A stretch of 64,000 bases of DNA from Chinchilla lanigera (GCF_000276665.1 NW_004955447.1:17612551-17676550), one strand, 5' to 3'. Counted from the stretch's first letter, positions 12,240 to 25,900 are shown. Notes: generated by a model from the sequence alone, not told the origin. Program-made: numbers and translations.

Positions 12240-15200
12240 TTAAAAAGTTCAGCTTATTGCTATAATTTAGATGTACATAAAGATCATATTCATCACAGGG
12301 AATTTGTACCTGTCTATGGTGCATTTTAATTCCTCCTTTTCTTCCCAGTCCCCTCCCCTCTTCAGCCTTGCTTCCACTCCCTGTTTACAAAGCTTTCTTT
12401 CCATTTTATTTTTCTTAAATCATTTTTTCATTTTTCTCCTGTCCCCTTCCCCCTCCCTAGTTCGTCTCTGTTGAGCAGTTTCTTCCTGTTTCACAATATC
12501 CATTGTACATCTTGGTGCTCGTTTACTCTTTCACACACCAGTTTCTCACACCAGGGAGACGATGCAGTAGTGACACGTGTGTCCTATTTATTTCACTTAA
12601 GAGTGCAGCCACAAGGTGCATCATTTACCTAGAAGTGTCTCAAGTTTATCCTTCCTTATGGCTGCCCAGCACTCTTGTATAAAAATGCCACTTCTTTTTT
12701 TTATCCATTCCTTGGTTGATGGGCATTTGGGTTTATTCCAAGGTTCAGCTTCTATAAATTGTGCTGCTATGAGCATGGGTGCGCATATGTCACTGTGGTG
12801 TGATGTTTATATTCTTCTGGGAAGATACACAGAGGGGCAATAGCTGGGTTGGCTGGGATCTCCAATCCTAGTTTTGAGGAATCTCCACACTGATCTCCAT
12901 AGTGGTTGGAATAGTCTGCACTCCCACAAACAGTAGACAAAGGTTCCTTTTCCCCCACAGCCCCTCCAGAATTTGTTATTGGTTGATTCTTGATGATAGC
13001 CATTCTTTCTGGGGTGAGATGGAATCTTAGCCTTGTTTTAATTTGCATCCCTCAAATGACCAGTGATGTGGAACATTTTTTCATATATTTATTTGCCATT
13101 TGTATTTCTTCACCTGAGAAGTGTGTGTTAATCTCAGATGCCCATTTTTGGATTAAGTCTTTGAATTTGGAGTGCATGATTTTTTTTTCAGTTCTTTATA
13201 TGTTCTAGGTATAAGGCCTTTGTCTGAGAGACAGCTGGCTAAAATTTTTCCTACTCTGTTGGTTGTCTTTTCACTCTGTTCATGATTTATTTTGATGTGC
13301 AAGAGCTTTTTAATAGGATGAGATCCCAGTTGTTGGTTCCCTTTGATACTTCCTGTGGGGTCGGGTTTTGCTCATGAAATCTTTACCTACACCTGTGTCT
13401 TTAAGCGTTCTGCCTATTCTCTTTTCCAGCAGATTTAGATTTTATGTTTTAATACTTAGCTTAGTGCATGGTGATGGACATGGGTCTAGTTTTAGTCTTA
13501 GACATGTAGAAAGCCAGTTTTTCCAGCACCATTTATTAAAGAGGCTATCTTCCTTCCACTGAAAGTATTTGGCTCCTTTGTCAAAGATAAGGTGGCTGAG
13601 TGTGTTTGCAGTTTTTTCTACATCTTCTAATCTGTTCCACTGATCCTTAGTCTGTCCTTTTGCTAGTATCATGCTGTTTTTATCACAGTAGCTTTGTAGT
13701 ATAATTTCAAATCAGGGATTCTGATACACCCTGCCTTGCCTTTGTTGCCCAGAACTGTTTTTCCTATTCTAGGTCTCTTCTGGTTCCAAATGAATTTTAG
13801 GATTGTTTTCTTTAGTTCTGTGAGGTATGCTAATGGTATTTTGTTTGGAATTACATGAACTCTATATAACAATTTTGAGACTATAGGCAATTTTGACTAT
13901 GTTGATGTTTTCCTATCCATGAGCAAGGGATATCTTTCCATTTTCTGAGGTCCTTTTCACTCTCCTTTATCAGAGTAGTTTTCAGGGTGTAGATCTTTTA
14001 CTTTGGTTAGATTGATTCCTAAAGTATTTCATTTTTGGATGCTATTTTAAAGGGTGAGGTATCCCTAATTTCTCATTAAGTTTGTTGTTTGTGTACAGGA
14101 ATGATACTGATTTTTGAGTGTTGACTTTGTATCCAGCTACACTACCTAATTTGGTTATAAAACCTACAAGTCTTGATGTAGTTTTTGGGGTCTTCTATGT
14201 CGAGTATCATGTGATCTGCAAATAATGATAATTTTAACTTCTTCCTTTCCTATCCTTATTCCTTTTATTTCTTTCTCTTGTCTAATTGCTCTGGCTAATG
14301 TTTTCAGAACTATATTGAATAGGAGTGGTGAGAGTGGACATCCTTGTCTTGTTCCTGACTTTATAATAAAAGCTTTCAGTTTTTCACTATTTAATGTGAT
14401 GTTGGCTATTAGTTTGACATAGATGACTTTTATCAGATTGAGAAAAAGACCATCTATTCCAATTTCGGTAGGGTTTTTGTCATAAAGGGGTGTTGGACTT
14501 TGTGAAATGCTTTTTCTGTGTCTGTTGAGATGACCTTGTAATTTTTTCTTTGGCTCTATTGATATGATATATTCTGTGTATTGATTTGCATATGTTGAAT
14601 CACCCCTGCATTCCTTCAACGAATCCTACTTGGTCATAGTGTATAATCTTCTCGATGATTTCCTACATTCTGTTTGCCAGTATCTTATTGTGGATACCCT
14701 GATATCTTCTGTCTATGTTTGTTAGGGAGGTTGGCCTGTAGTTTTCTTTTTTCATTGGGTCCTTCTCTGATTTTGCTACTAGGGTAATACTTGCTTCCAA
14801 GAATGATTTTAAAAATGTTGCTTCCCTCTCAACTTCATTAAAACTTTTAAGCATTAGTGGCATTAGATTTTCTCTAAATTTCTTCTGGTATTCAACAGTG
14901 AATCCATGAGGATGTGGACTTTTCTTTGTTGATAAACTTTAAATTACATTTTCAATTGCACGAACTGATATTGGGTTATTTAGAATTTTTGTATCTTCTG
15001 GATATATTTTTTTAAATCTCATGTATCTAAGACTCTGTCCATCTCTTCTGTGTTTTACATCTTCTTAGAGTACTGATTCTCCAAGTAGGTATTGATGATC
15101 TTCTGGACTTTCACAGGATCTGTTGTGATTTCACCCTTTTCATGTCTAATTGCATCAATTTGAGTCTTTCCTCTTTTTGATAAGGTTGGCTAAGGATTTA

Positions 15201-18200
15201 TCAATTTTATTTAACCTTTCAAAGAACCAACTCTTCAATTCATTGATTCTTTGTATTTTTTTTAATCTTAACTGCATTAATTTTTGCTCTTATCTTTATA
15301 ATTTTCTATATCTTACAAGCTTTGGGTTGATTTGTTCTTCTTTTTGGAGAAGTTTGAGGTTCAACATTAAGTTGTTTATTTGAGCTTGTTCTGTTTTCTT
15401 GATGTGAGAATTCATCACCATAAATTTCCCTCATATGACTACTTTCATTGCATGCCATAGGTTCTGGTATTTTGTGTTGGCATTATCATTTAATTATAGA
15501 TATTCTTTAATTTCCTCTGTGACCCATTGGTTGTTCAGGAGACTGTTATTTAATTTCCATGTGTTTATGTAGTTTCCTTATTTACTTTTGCCATTGATTT
15601 CCATTTTCACTGCACTATGATCAGATAATATGCATGGAATAATTTTAATTCCTCTGCATTTAATTAAGGATATTCTATGAGCTAGTGTGTGGTCTATTTT
15701 GGAGAATGTCCCATGTGCAGATGAGAAGAATGTATATTCTGATGTGGGATGGATCACTCCATAGACATCTACCAACTCCATTTTTTCACAGGTTTGGTTT
15801 AGTTTAGTTAAGTTTTTTAAATTTTTGTATAGTTGATCTATCTGTTTGTGTCAGTAGGGTATTAAGAGCCCCCATTACAAGTCTGTTAGTGCCTATTTGA
15901 TTTTTCATGTCCATTAATATTTGTTTTATATAGTTGGGTGTGCTGATATCTGGTACATATATATTTATGATTGTTATCTCTTTTTCTTGGAGTTTTCCCT
16001 CAACAAATATGTAGTGACCCTTGTTTCTTTTGAATAGTCTTGGCTTGAAGTTGGCATTGTCTGAAAATAGAATAGCTACCCCTTCTTTTTTCTGAGTTCC
16101 TGTTGATGGAGTATTGTTTTCCATCCTTTGACTTTCACTCTATGATTTTTTTTTAATTAAATGTGTTTGTTGTATGCGGCATATTGTTGGATCTTGCTTC
16201 TTGATACATTCTGCAGTCTGTTTCTTTTGAGTGGTGAATTGAGACCATTTACATTGATGGCTATAACTGATATATATTGGTTTATCCTTCTCATATTATT
16301 TTTCTGTAGTTGGTTCCCTGTCCTTTTCCTCTGTTTAATTGCTTGTCCTGCCTGGTGGCTTTTTTCCCTTGGTGTTCTTGTAATTGTGGTCTTCATTTTA
16401 TCTTTCTAAAATATTCTTCAGAGAATTTTGTAGGACTGGTTTGGCAGTCATGAATTTCTTCAGTTGTTCTTTGCCATATTCTTTGTTATTTCTCCATTGA
16501 TTTTGAAAGATAGTTTTGTAGGGTGCATCAACCTGGGTTGGAGGTTGTTTTCTTTTAGGGCTTGGACTACCTCACCCCAAGCTCTCCTTAATTTGAGGGT
16601 TTGGGTTGAGAATTCTGCTGTGATTCTGATGGGCTTTCCTTTATGGGTTATCAGGAAATGTCTATTCCTCAGGGATGTCTTTTAGGTGTAGGTGGTTCTT
16701 GGTCTTTGCGTATATTCCAAGAACCTACCTTCCCAATTTATTAAGGATGAGAAGTTGTTCTTGGGCTCAGCACCACATCCTTTGGTACTGAACTACCATT
16801 ATGGTTATGACCCCAGATAACCACAGTGTTGTCCTACAAGGGAGAAAAATTGGTGATAACAGGTATAACATTCTGGCTAAAGTGGTACAGTTAGTAATAA
16901 CAATAGTAACAAGCATAGCCTAGCTACTGACAAACTGTTATAGTTATTGACCTAATACCTTTAACCTTAAGAGCAAGTTCTACAGTAATATGACAGAATC
17001 CAATATATACCAGGAATGTGTATGCAATGCTTTTCCCCTTAGTAGAGTGATTTTACCTGGGGGGGGGGATTTAAGAGGGATAGGGAACAAGACAGAGATG
17101 AGTGAGGACAGATATAGTAGAGACAAGGCTGGGGGGCAAAAGACGAGCACCCAAGTCTTGGGAAACTGGAGAACACAGCAGAGAAAGAATGCCAGAGAAA
17201 GCAAAAGGATATTGTGAAGTGAACTAGAAAGAGAAGAGACAATGTTCACTCACATGAGACTATAAAATCAGGAGAGATAGCTGCGGAAAGAGAGAGAAGA
17301 TGAATAAAAGAAAACAAAAAGAAAGATAAAAAGCCTAAATAGTGGAAAAAGAAAAAACTCACCAGACAGAAAAAAGAAAAACCAATCAAACAAAGAAAAA
17401 GAAAAAGATCCCTCTGGTGTCCACAGTTCTGGGGTCGTGTCCCAGTCAGACCCCAGTGATATGCTGTGTAATCGCATCAGGTTTGCAGTAGGATTTGTGC
17501 TTCGCATGGGGCTTATCGTGGCCTCTGCACTTGGGGGCTGGGACTGGTCTTAAGGCGACAGCCTTGTGGATATCCACTCCTTACCACGACTGTCTCCCCA
17601 GTGCTCTCCCCGTTGCTGCGGCACCCTCGGGTGGGGAAAGCCTGGGGCTGCTCCCCGACCCGTGTACAGTTGGCTCATTCTGGACCTTGCACAGCTTCCT
17701 CTGTGGCACCACTGACTCCTCTGACACACTGGCCCTTGGGCAGAAAGAGTGCCCTTGCCCTGCCACAGGCCAAGGCTGCTTGCCTGCTTATGCCGCTGGG
17801 CTGAAGTTGCTCTGCTGGTCTCAGATCAAGGGGGACTCTTCCAGTCCTCTGTATTTGGGGCTAAGACTCGCTTTGGGGCCCCTGGAGTGGAGTCTAGGTG
17901 GTCCCAGCTGCTGCCTCTCAGCAGAATTCCCCCTAGCCTGCCTCCACCTGCCGGCAGTCTGCCGGGACTGGGTGGCTCTTCCCTCATTCCTCTCCGGGAT
18001 GTTGGTAGTAAGGTGATCCAGGGCCGTTCTGCTGCTGGGTTCACTCCAAGCTTTTCAAAATAAAACGGTGGCCCCACCCACCCACTTCTGCTCTGTGTGC
18101 CAGAGCACAGCACTGGTTTACCTCACTCGCCAACCGCTGGCTCGCATTCTCACGCTGCTTCCGACTTTCCCGCGGCACTGGTGCCTGCCTGCATGCATGC

Positions 18201-18310
18201 ACTGGGCCACTGGTCCCTGCTGGGCATGAATCTCTTCTTGGGGAAGCCTAGCTCTTACATGCTGCTGCTCTCATCCGCACCCCAGAATGTTCTCTTGCAA
18301 GCTGACTGAA
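12240..18310 (-). mobile_element. Near-full-length dead LINE-1 (copy 1)
   Basis: The 3' end is at the low coordinate. Reading the minus strand downward gives a G/C- and A-rich 5' UTR (about 17.4-18.3 kb), ORF1-like sequence (about 16.4-16.7 kb), the ORF2 endonuclease start near 16.35 kb ('VIAINVNGLNSPLKRNRL'), the endonuclease 'SDHSAVKMEING' near 15.6 kb, the reverse transcriptase near 14.2-14.9 kb ('GTRQGCPLSPLLFNIV'), and the ORF2 C-terminus near 12.8 kb. ORF2 is broken into at least eight pieces by frameshifts and stops. The FADD catalytic box at 14211-14222 reads FADH, so the second metal-binding aspartate is lost. The exact outer ends are uncertain by tens of bases. The 16.7-17.4 kb part is assumed to be ORF1/5' UTR by position only. 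Confidence 0.9.
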
Positions 18311-18439
18311 ATGCGGTAAGACCGGTGCTGCTCATGCCCAGAGCTGACGACTCCTGAGTGGGTACAAAGGAGAGCCAGAGAGTAGAGCTTGGCAGCCTGC
18401 CTTCGGCAGAGAGGTGGCCGTTGTCAGACTTCCACGGAG

Positions 18440-18625
18440 TATTTCCAGACCCTGGTAAGGAAGTTGTAGAGTTGTGAGGTGGGAAATAGTCTTACCTTCA
18501 TTTCACAAATACAGTTAGTAACATAAAGAGAAATTAGGTAGATGGTCTGGAAGACACTATTGTACGTGCAGAGCCAAGATTTGAACCTAGACAGTCTCAC
18601 TCTAGGATCCACGCTCTTAGCACAA
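18440..18625 (-). repeat. MIR SINE (antisense)
   Basis: The antisense MIR order is clear: 'ccttcatttcacaaatacag', then 'gagaaattaggtagatggtc', then 'gccaagatttgaacctagac', then 'ctctaggatccacgctctta'. The last two correspond to the tRNA-related 'gattcgaaccca' and 'gtccatgctctta' parts. Confidence 0.8.
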
Positions 18626-18639
18626 TTCCAGGGTACTTT

Positions 18640-19080
18640 TCACTGTGCTTATACACACTGAAGTGATCAGTCATCACTAAAAATATATTTTTCCCTTAAA
18701 ATCTGAAATTCTAGAATCTCTTGAAAAAAAATGAAAATGTTGTTATTGGCAACCATATATCATTGCAACAGTGGGCCGGAGATAAGCAGCAGCTGCCCAG
18801 TCGTGGGGTAGGGGGTATCCTCTGCACTTGCGAGGGGCTCCACCCAGCCTATACTTGCCTTCTGGAAGCACCAAGTCTGTTCCTGCAGTGTGAGAGGGGT
18901 TTGTGTGTGTGGTCTTCTGGAGGCTACTCCTTAGGCATTTCCGACATGAACTCGAGTCTGTGACTTCAACTTGCCTCAACACAAAGTATGTTGTGCTACA
19001 TAAAAACCGATGGATTTGAAGAAAAAGGCTTTTTTAAGGAAGGTAATTTATGTAACTCAAGACATGGAAAGCATCCTTGT
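18640..19080. other. Unique sequence between MIR and L1 tail
   Basis: Nothing recognised. An 80-codon open frame at 18721-18963 has no known motif. Confidence 0.4.
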
Positions 19081-19084
19081 TCTT

Positions 19085-19650
19085 GGATTGTGTTTTTTTA
19101 ATTTTAAGTAGAATAGTAAAAAAAAGAACAGCAGCAAACTAACAACATCAGAGACAAAAACAAAACAAAGCAAAAACATTAAAAATGATACAGGGTTTCA
19201 AAACAAAATGATAGGGATTAACAGTGGTTGTTATATTACATATTGTTATCTTCAACCAAGTTGCTCAGAAAACCAGATATAAGAATGCAAGATTCATTAA
19301 ACCATTAAAGAGAATTAAAAAATAATAATTAAGAAAACATTAGAGAGGATAGAGTTTCACTAGACAAGATGGTAGGAATTCACCAATGGTTGTTACATTC
19401 GCATATTGTTGTCTTTAAATCAGTTGCTCAGATTCCCTGATATAAGCATGCAAAATTGGTCAAAATATTTAAAAAATTTAAGGATTAACTGTTCCTTTAA
19501 TTAAACCACCAGACATCAGCAGTACAGTTATCCCAGTTATCATATATATATATATATATAGTCTTCCTCTCTTTTTCTTCTTTCCCTCATCTCAGTTGTT
19601 CCTTCCTTTGAGCAATTTCTCTCCCTTTCATAGTATCTGTTTGGATTGTG
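19085..19650 (-). mobile_element. 5'-truncated LINE-1, 3' UTR only, with duplicated unit
   Basis: The element starts at poly-T-like 'gttttttt' (19090s). It contains two related units of about 160 bp, beginning near 19176 and 19337. Both carry 'ggttgttatattacatattg' or 'ggttgttacattcgcatatt', 'agttgctcag' and 'gatataag-atgcaa'. It ends in the pyrimidine-rich segment at about 19.56-19.65 kb. The same units occur in the L1s at 30.25-30.78 kb and 50.9-51.4 kb, which identifies them as the L1 3' UTR of this species. Confidence 0.75.
19543..19560. repeat. (TA)n microsatellite
   Basis: Nine TA dinucleotides inside the L1 3' UTR, at the position where related copies carry 'tatatacatacatac' text. Confidence 0.9.
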
Positions 19651-19654
19651 TTCG

Positions 19655-21090
19655 ATCCCTTAAAGAAGTCTGCTTCAAAAGCCAGTTGTGAGATCTCATA
19701 GCACCCCTGCAGCCTCACTGCTGTTCGCAGTGCTGCGTCCTCTTCTTACTGAAGGAGTCTGTCTACTGCCCTTCGGTCCCGTGGTGTGAAGGTGTGGGAG
19801 AGAACAGCACCTACCTGAGAGGCTGTGGGAGAGGCCAGGGCCTACTTTGGGGGCAGAAAGGATGCAAAGGGAAGTTTCAAGGAAGTTAGAATATAGAAGC
19901 TTTTTCTGTGGTGAGCAAGAGTCCTAGACGGCACAGAGATTTAGAAGTTGGACTGAGGAAATGGAGGCAGAGCAGGGACATGCACTGTCCAACTGAGAAC
20001 ATGAGTGACCAAGACGCTGGGGTGAGCGTACAGAAGTACAGAGGGCCGTGGGACATGTGGGGATAGGCAGCTCCCAAGCAGACTGTGAGAAGAGAACTTG
20101 GATGCAGGACGCAGGAACTGGTCAGGAAGGGTTCTGCCAGGAGCACACAGAGCTCTGGGTCTCTCTACTTCTTTTCTCTGGAGTGTGGGGTAGAGTGCCT
20201 TGCACGCAGTAGTGAGTATCCAAAGGCTTATGCTACCATTCTGACTGCGAAGTGCACAGGACACCCCAGTGACGAGTGATGCCTTTTGTGAATGCACATG
20301 CGGTAGAATCTGGATATTTGTGTAAGGCACAACTACAAAGCTTGCTTCAGTCATGTTAAGAGCATTTCAGTCTTATTTTTTAATGTGATATTCTTTTTGA
20401 CTGCAGGTTTCATTGTTCCTTATTATAGTTCAACCCCTCTTTATGGAACTGAAGGACTTTAGTAAACAGATGTAGTTCATAAAATGAGCCTTCCCCCTAA
20501 GCCAGGGGCCAGTTTGTTTGTAATGGGTAAGCTTCCCACCTGCTGGTGAGGGGCCATGGAAGCCTGCTGTCCTTTAGTTTCATGTATGAAGAGAGAGACC
20601 CTGAGCACCTCTCCTCCTGCAAGACTCTCACTGACTGGGGAATAGTTGGCCAAGACTTGAAGCTCAGTCCTTGCAGGGCAGGGTCAGATGCCTGACCTCC
20701 GGTAGGCAAGCCAGGGGCTTTCCCACCAACAGAGACCCGTAATGGTGGGTGACTGATGTTTATTTCCTTTAGAATGGCATGGAAAAGTACAGAATTTGCG
20801 AATCTCTTCAGCATCTGTTGTCTCGGCCTCCATAGACGTGGAGAGTGGAGTTGTGACTACATGGGAGAAATGTTCTTCTCTCCATAGAGTTGTGAGCTCT
20901 CTGGGGGTGCAAAAGAGAGATACTTGACCCCTAAAACTATGCCCCCACCATGGTAGTTTCCCTGACTCTGCACCCTCTGTGTGCTGGGAGTGCACAGCCT
21001 GTCCTGCGCGGAGTCACCCTGGAAAGTGCCCAGGGCTCTGTGACAGGCCACACACCCTCTCCTTTGGCCCATCTGTCCCAGCCACACTTG
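19655..21090. other. Unique sequence with an L2 remnant
   Basis: Mostly unrecognised. About 20170-20245 ('agagtgccttgcacgcagta' followed by 'gtgagtatccaaagg') looks like a decayed L2/MIR 3' end. Confidence 0.4.
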
Positions 21091-21099
21091 TGTGTGATC

Positions 21100-21265
21100 A
21101 ATACTTTCAATTTCTAGCTCAGCCATTGACTATATGTGTGACCTGGAGCACATTACTTACCCTCTGTGACAGTTCTTTCTTGTTCAGAAGGAATCACAGC
21201 GGTACCCATCTTGTAAGTTTACCGTAGTAATTAAATGAAGTAAACACTGTCTGATACACGGTATC
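21100..21265 (+). repeat. MIR SINE
   Basis: 'cagccattgactatatgtgt' + 'gacctggagcacattactta' + 'ccctctgtgacag' + 'gtagtaattaaatgaag' follows the MIR consensus order from the core to the 3' part. Confidence 0.8.
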
Positions 21266-21269
21266 TAAA

Positions 21270-22955
21270 TGTTACTTCTGGGATATATTCCGATGCCAGT
21301 GATGGTGGGTGGATGTCTGGCAGTCCAGCAGGCTGTCTTTTTGCCAGATAATTACCTTCGTGTTTCTCTGGCCAGCAGACACTGGTCACTGACGTCAGCC
21401 TGACTGGGCCTCCACGTGGCACTTGCTTATACCTCCTTTCAGGCTCACCCGTCCTCTGGTTCGCATGGCTAAGACACCCACTGAGTTGCACAGCTCAAGA
21501 CAAGAGCTGCTCGGAACAGACCCAGAGGTCTCCCTGCCTGACCGCATGGTGTGTGTATGCTGTTATTCAGTTTCCTCCTGTGGCCAAGGAATGGACACCT
21601 AAGTACTGCTTCTTTTTATAGATGGCTCTGACTAGCATATTTGCTGATTAAAAGGGAGGCTTCACAAAGCATTCATTTTGAAGAGCATAGTAATACTTAA
21701 GAACCACGACTATTTCAGACATTTATCACAAACTCTTTATTTCCTGAAAGAAGGGGGCATGCCTTTTTTACTTCCTCCTAATGAGAACTCCTCAGGGGCT
21801 TGAAAACACTGACATTGTGCCTTTCTCCTGCCTCACTGCTCAGGGGCTCCATCTAAGGGATCTGACCAGTACTGTCATTGAAGTTGTGATGAAACTTTAA
21901 AGATAATTCTTTTCTACTGTCATCTAAGAATTATAGCACACTGCCCAACTGATCAAATCTGTGTCACAATTCCTAATCATATTTCAAATCCTATCACTGT
22001 GTAGTTCCTTTGTCTTCCAAGAACTATTCCTGGAGCCCATCCCATTAAGTCAAGTACTTCCTCCTTCATGCACTTTCTATCCTTGGATATATCTTTATTG
22101 TTGTCCTCATCACATTGCCACCACATTGAATGACTTTAATAGTGCTTACTGAGTGTCAGACACAGTGCTGATTCCAAAGACATAACTGTGAATAGACTCC
22201 AGGGCGGAGCTGTCTTCCGTGATGATGGGAACGTTCTACATCTGTGCTATCCAGCGTGGTAGCCATATCTGCCTGTGTCTGATAAACAACTGAAATGTCG
22301 CTAGTTCACCTGCAGAGTGAAATGTGTGTTTGTATTTATATTTGCACGGAAGTACCTACCCCTGACTAATGACTACTCCACTGAACAGCACAGCTGTGGA
22401 AAACATAGGCCACACAAGGCCAGAGACTGTTCATAATGTCTTCCAAGTACTAGCAACAGTGCTGAAGGAAGGAGAGGGGAGGAAGAGCTGAGACGAGGAG
22501 TGTGCCCGTGCTGGGATTAAGACACAGTAGGATTAAGACAGCAAGTAGACTTGCTCGTGTATTTGTTTGCAGATCTTTAAATCCCAGTGGGCAGAAATGG
22601 TCTTCTCTCTGTCTGCACCTTTAGACAAATCTAAAGTCACGTCAAGGCCCATAGGAGGCATTCAAGAACTGTTGGGTTGATCAGAGGCTGAACAAATGCA
22701 AGATTGGCATGGTGACAGGTGGTTAACAGGCAGAAAAGTGACACTGCCAGTGTCTGTGTCAGATCAGCAGCACGGGTGCTGCTCAGGTGGGCATTCCCTC
22801 GGGCCTTCCGTTCACCAGGCACGCCCGCCGTCCCTTGCACGTCCGCACCTCTAGCCCCCTGCTTGACTTGCAAATCCAGCCACTTATGGCTGAAACCCAT
22901 TTTGGAGAGAAAATGCAAAAGTCATAATTCTTTTTTAAGCTACCCTTCACTATGA
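21270..22955. other. Unique sequence with decayed ancient repeats
   Basis: About 22140-22200 ('gtgcttactgagtgtcagac') resembles an old L2/MIR-associated repeat. About 22205-22330 ('gttctacatctgtgctatcc', 'ctgaaatgtcgctag') resembles the end of an old non-autonomous DNA transposon whose name I cannot give. About 22600-22685 resembles an L2 3' end. The remainder is unrecognised. Confidence 0.4.
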
Positions 22956-22962
22956 GGGTCCA

Positions 22963-22978
22963 GAAAAAAAAAAAAAAA
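22963..22978 (+). repeat. Poly(A) run
   Basis: A run of about 16 A. No SINE or pseudogene body was recognised upstream, so it is treated as a simple homopolymer. Confidence 0.8.
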
Positions 22979-22979
22979 G

Positions 22980-25900
22980 TTTTCTCACGGTCAGACACAA
23001 AATCATGTAGAATGTCTTTGCCTGATTTGTTTTTAAAACAAGGTAGAAGCAAAAACAAAAATAATACTGCTGCTGATATGGAGACTTTCACAGCTGCTTC
23101 CGACTGCTGTCATCTTCCCTTTCCTCCTATTTTAGTCATACCTGGGCCAGAGGAATGGAGCTATCGTGCAGGGATGGGAGTGGTGAGGTGGAATAGGGTA
23201 CATTAATTCATCCTGGATTAACTTTGGAACTATAGTAGTTCACACTGGTGTCAGGCTAGTTTTCTGCTGTCCTAACTCTGAAGTAAAAGAGTCAAAGCAG
23301 AGGACAGTTTGAACACGACGGGAACACACAGGGAATTGGGACAGTAATTACAGGCAGTCCCGGACGGTTCATTAAAGCAGGTCCCCAAGGAGATTACTCA
23401 CCATACTCCCAAAGGGTCATTGTATGTTCTTAAAAGTAATAATCATTCAAGTCTTCAAAAAGCAACTTTGCATTCACTATTGCTGATTCAATCTGCCCTC
23501 AAATTTCAAACCAAAATTGTGGGACATGCATATTTGCTTGAATTTACAGAAAATAGGTAGAAGTTTTTTCCCTCAGATAAAGGTTTATCCTTATGCACTT
23601 TTCTCTCCACCTTATAATTCTGAGTCACCACACCCAGAACATGCATGGAAGCCCCAGTTCCTTATCTGCTATCCATACAGTAAGTGTATCACACCACACA
23701 TGCTTCTAGGTCTTTTGTTGCTAAAGGCCTGTTTCCCAAGGATGTGAAGGGACCACTTTTTTCTGTGGGTCTGAACTCTGGGGTTGGCCTTTTTGGTACT
23801 TTATCGTCCCTAAGGCCTGTTAGAAAATGCAAAGCCACCTCAGAGAGCCTTTCTCTGAACGGTAGAACAGCCTTTGCCGACTTTATCCACAGCGGACTGC
23901 CCCTGCCCAAGTTCTACTCCCAAGTGAACCCACCAAACAGGAGGCGCCTCTTCTGCACCTGGTCCTGGGGAGGAGGAGAGAACACACTGCCGAAGGCTTT
24001 TTGCCCTTTCATTCCTGCCACAAAACGTTCCAGGGCCCCTACCCAGGCCCACCTGTGTTTTCCCAGATTCCTTACGGCTGGCTCCAAGAGTCTCCCTTTT
24101 AGGGGATGGAGGGGAGGAGGGGAGCCTAGAGCTCCCGTCAGAAGCTACATATGGAGCCAGCAATAAGAATTCCCTATGCACAGGTAGGGCCCCAGAAACA
24201 GGTTCTGAAGATTCCCAGTGTGCGCAGAGAGGGACCCTGGAAGACGGTCAAGGTGCCTGTGCCCAATAGTCAGTGGCCTGCCTGGAGTCGTGCATGCTCC
24301 TGAGGCAAGTCAGTTAAACATTTGAAATTTGCCTGCTGCTGCTGCTGCTCTGGAAATCATGGGTCTGTAATGCCATCAAGCCCTCTTTCTGGGTTTAGGA
24401 AGAAAGGCTTGTTCACGCTCCCTCTGAGCGTGTTTCCAGCCCAAGCGCTGGAATGCAGCCTTATCGTCTTCTCTGGCAGATCCTGTCCTGGCTGGACCTT
24501 GCTCCTTCCTCACATGAGACGTTTCTGGACTGGGAGGAGCAGTAGATACAGACAGCCTAATTTGTTCCTGGCAAGAACTGCAGCCTGCTTTGCGGCGGGG
24601 GTCAGGAGAATCATAAATAACTTGCAGAGTTCTTGTTTCTGAGATGAGATGAGCCAAATTAGGCTTAATTTCATTTTGTTCTCGCTCTTCTTACCCCAGC
24701 CTCCATAAACCCTCATAGCTGCTCGTCCCGAAGCCAGCATCTTCCTCTGTGTCCCTTGGAGGGGAGGGAGGGGACGCCCTCTGCAAGTGAACGCGAAACA
24801 CATGGAGCTGGTATGCGAAGATGCTGTGGTGCAGAAACGGGACATCTTGGAAGCTGAAATATAAAACAGAGCTTCTGCCAGGGAAAATAACTTCAGCGTG
24901 TTTCCAATAAGCACCACACAGCAAACGGGGATGGAGGCTCCAGTGCCGCTCAGGGGAGTCGGCTCCCGCGGGAGAGCTTTTGTCAAGACTGTTATCATCT
25001 GCACATCAGATCTCCAAGAACTTTTTGCTCCAGCACTGGGAGACAGCAGGTCTTCCAGGCTAGCGAAGCTTGGAATGTCACCATGACCTTTGGTCCCTCT
25101 GTCTCTTTCCACTTTAGAATGTTGAATAATGAGTCCGGTCCCTGTGTGACTTGGGGGGTGCGTGTGTGAGCAGCGCTCGCACCGTCAAGGTGAACTTTTG
25201 TTCGGCCTCATTCCTTCTCAGCTACACACCAGGGAAGAAAGTGACTAAAAGGCAGTACCAAGGTTTTCGTCGCTTGCTGTAATGTCACTGTGGCTAGATC
25301 TGGCTTTGATGGGGACCCAGCTCAGACCCTCGGGGCTCTCAGCAAGACCGGTCTTCCCTTCTGCTCCACCGAGGCCTCACGTGTCACTGTAGAGCAAGCG
25401 CGCGTGGGCCACCCCTGTGCTCAGAGGAAACGCCAGTGACTGCCCACGAGACTGCAGAGTCTGCCGGGACCGCATGCCCTCATGCCCGGACTTTCTCATC
25501 TCTCCCCCTTGCTTTCCTCTGCGGCACGCTCTCCTTGCCCCTTTCCTGGGAGCGGGGGTTGAGAGGTGTGAGTTCTCAGAATAAGCCGGGCCTCAGTAGC
25601 ACTTTCAACCGAAGTGTTTTGGAGGAGGTGAGAAAGGAGGCTGAAGGGCTTTGGACCCTCCATGAGCTGTAGTTCCCTTTCTGTACTGCAAGGACCAGGC
25701 ATGACGCGAAGTGCAGATTAGTCAGAAATGACTCAGGTCTTCCTCCTACGAGACCAAATCTAGAGGATACAATAGATCCACTCATTCTATAGCGTCATTT
25801 TCTTCCTATCGTAGTAATCATTTATAATTAAATTAACTTCTCTAGCAATAAATGTAGTATTAACGCATTTGATATTTGTAAAGCTTCAGTTTTGATGATA

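Noticed and set aside
17495..18016. 173-codon plus-strand open frame
   Set aside because: It lies antisense within the G/C-rich 5' UTR of L1 copy 1.
24510..25112. Longest non-repeat open frame, 200 codons on the minus strand
   Set aside because: No recognised domain. With random composition I estimate roughly 0.4 such frames expected in 64 kb over six frames, so its presence is not evidence of a gene. A cross-species coding-potential test would settle it.
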